The position numbers and the translations under genes are program-made. Of a stretch of 6,136 nucleotides of DNA, positions 5,800 through 6,136 are shown one piece after another. Positions within the stretch are counted from its first letter, which is position 1. The number at the start of each line of letters is the position of its first letter. Source of the stretch: Nitrosospira sp. (GTDB lineage Bacteria > Pseudomonadota > Gammaproteobacteria > Burkholderiales > Nitrosomonadaceae); assembly GCA_030453055.1 (NCBI GenBank), contig JAKDLC010000133.1:1-6136 (forward strand). The letters are read 5' to 3'. Under the pieces are notes generated by a model that searched no databases, was not told the origin of the DNA, and was given only the letters and a program-made list of their open reading frames with translations.

Positions 5800-5884
5800 T
5801 TTGCAACTCCTTTATCCGCGCCTGCGGCACAAATAACCCCATACTCAACTTTAAATACCGCCAAATATACTAACAAATATCGGA

Positions 5885-5947
5885 GTCCGCAGTCTGGCGA
5901 CTTGAAGGATATAGCGAAAAACCGTTAAGCGCTCGCGAACTGCGGAC
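5885..5947. repeat. Perfect 9-bp inverted repeat with 45-bp spacer
   Basis: GTCCGCAGT (5885-5893) is the exact reverse complement of ACTGCGGAC (5939-5947). The spacer is too long for a typical dimeric operator, and no T run follows, so neither operator nor terminator is clear. It could be the ends of a small unrecognised repeat or a structured RNA. Confidence 0.4.
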
Positions 5948-6041
5948 AAATTACTCACCCCGAAAAGAACCAGGGAATCGTGCGCTCAGCCACGCCAACC
6001 GTCGCTTTCCTTCAGTTCTACAGACCGCCGCGCCTGCAGTT

Positions 6042-6050
6042 TGTTACAAT
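6042..6050 (+). promoter_or_regulatory. Extended -10 promoter pointing right
   Basis: TGTTACAAT has the extended -10 form TG-N-TATAAT with one mismatch in the hexamer (TACAAT, 6045-6050). No good -35 is visible, as is usual for extended -10 promoters. Transcription would begin near 6057 and enter the second MITE copy at 6070, heading for a gene outside the window. Confidence 0.5.
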
Positions 6051-6069
6051 CGTGTTTGACCATTTTTCA

Positions 6070-6136
6070 CCCGGATGTTTCATAAATTCGCGTGATGATT
6101 GCGCAGGCTTTTGTTTTGTAGGGGGATTTTGTGAAA
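6070..6136. mobile_element. Second copy of the palindromic MITE, cut by the window edge
   Basis: Positions 6070-6133 match 3597-3660 without gaps and with a single difference (C at 6108, A at 3635). The last three visible bases (GAAA after GT instead of GAGG) begin to diverge. The full 19-bp terminal repeat is present. Only the left 67 bp are visible, so it could also be the end of a full-length autonomous element. The preceding five bases are TTTCA, the expected target duplication to look for at the far end. Confidence 0.85.

Larger units (their letters stand above)
5800..6136. other. Intergenic region upstream of mrp, no gene found
   Basis: This 337-bp stretch holds the mrp ribosome binding site (5807-5812), an A/T-rich segment at about 5840-5880 that could contain a weak mrp promoter, a 9-bp inverted repeat (5885-5947), a rightward extended -10 promoter (6042-6050), and the start of a second MITE. 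I found no convincing reading frame on either strand. In many betaproteobacteria mrp is divergent from metG; whether that gene lies to the right cannot be seen here. Confidence 0.6.

Noticed and set aside
5536..5928. 130-codon plus-strand ORF over the mrp start and upstream region
   Set aside because: Mostly antisense to mrp. The part outside mrp is short and featureless.
1..6136. CRISPR array, tRNA, rRNA, prophage or defence genes
   Set aside because: No spaced direct repeats, cloverleaf, rRNA segments or matching proteins are visible on either strand.

Overview
The window looks like chromosomal DNA of a betaproteobacterium. The ThyA, Dcd and Mrp/ApbC proteins are of betaproteobacterial type, GC content is moderate (a little over half), and the repeats and gene set would fit an ammonia oxidiser of the Nitrosospira/Nitrosomonas group. 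The genus is an inference from protein resemblance, not shown by any marker gene. All complete genes look intact.

Layout. Positions 1-694 (minus) hold the N-terminal 231 codons of an M17 leucyl-aminopeptidase family gene that runs off the left edge. A 114-bp divergent promoter region with overlapping -10 boxes follows. Then come thyA (809-1603, plus) and folA (1600-2157, plus), which overlap by four bases as ATGA. The last codons of folA lie inside a roughly 100-bp inverted-repeat element whose right end is a dRS3-like palindrome, and a REP-like hairpin follows it. Next, on the minus strand, is a type III-fold PLP ornithine/lysine-type decarboxylase (2316-3491). Directly upstream of it is an unlisted 21-codon small ORF (3511-3576) with a near-perfect Shine-Dalgarno sequence. 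Beyond that is a 161-bp palindromic MITE with 19-bp terminal inverted repeats and a 5-bp TTTAA target duplication (3597-3757), then a candidate promoter. After an A/T-tract-rich spacer come dcd (4029-4595, minus) and mrp/apbC (4711-5799, minus). The final 337 bp contain an inverted repeat, an extended -10 promoter pointing right, and the first 67 bp of a second copy of the same MITE, cut by the window edge.

How the genes work together. Dcd makes dUTP from dCTP. ThyA makes dTMP from dUMP and releases dihydrofolate, which FolA (DHFR) reduces back to tetrahydrofolate. Three enzymes of thymidylate supply therefore lie within 4 kb, although dcd is on the opposite strand and separated by the decarboxylase gene. 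Mrp/ApbC is an iron-sulfur cluster carrier. The decarboxylase probably belongs to polyamine synthesis.

The most interesting part is the 5' region of the decarboxylase gene. A candidate promoter is followed by a MITE able to fold as one long hairpin. Then comes a short ORF with a strong ribosome binding site, ending 19 nt before the decarboxylase start, and a CCTCC segment that could mask the decarboxylase ribosome binding site. This arrangement suggests translational coupling or a leader-peptide control device. The second MITE copy also lies just downstream of a promoter.
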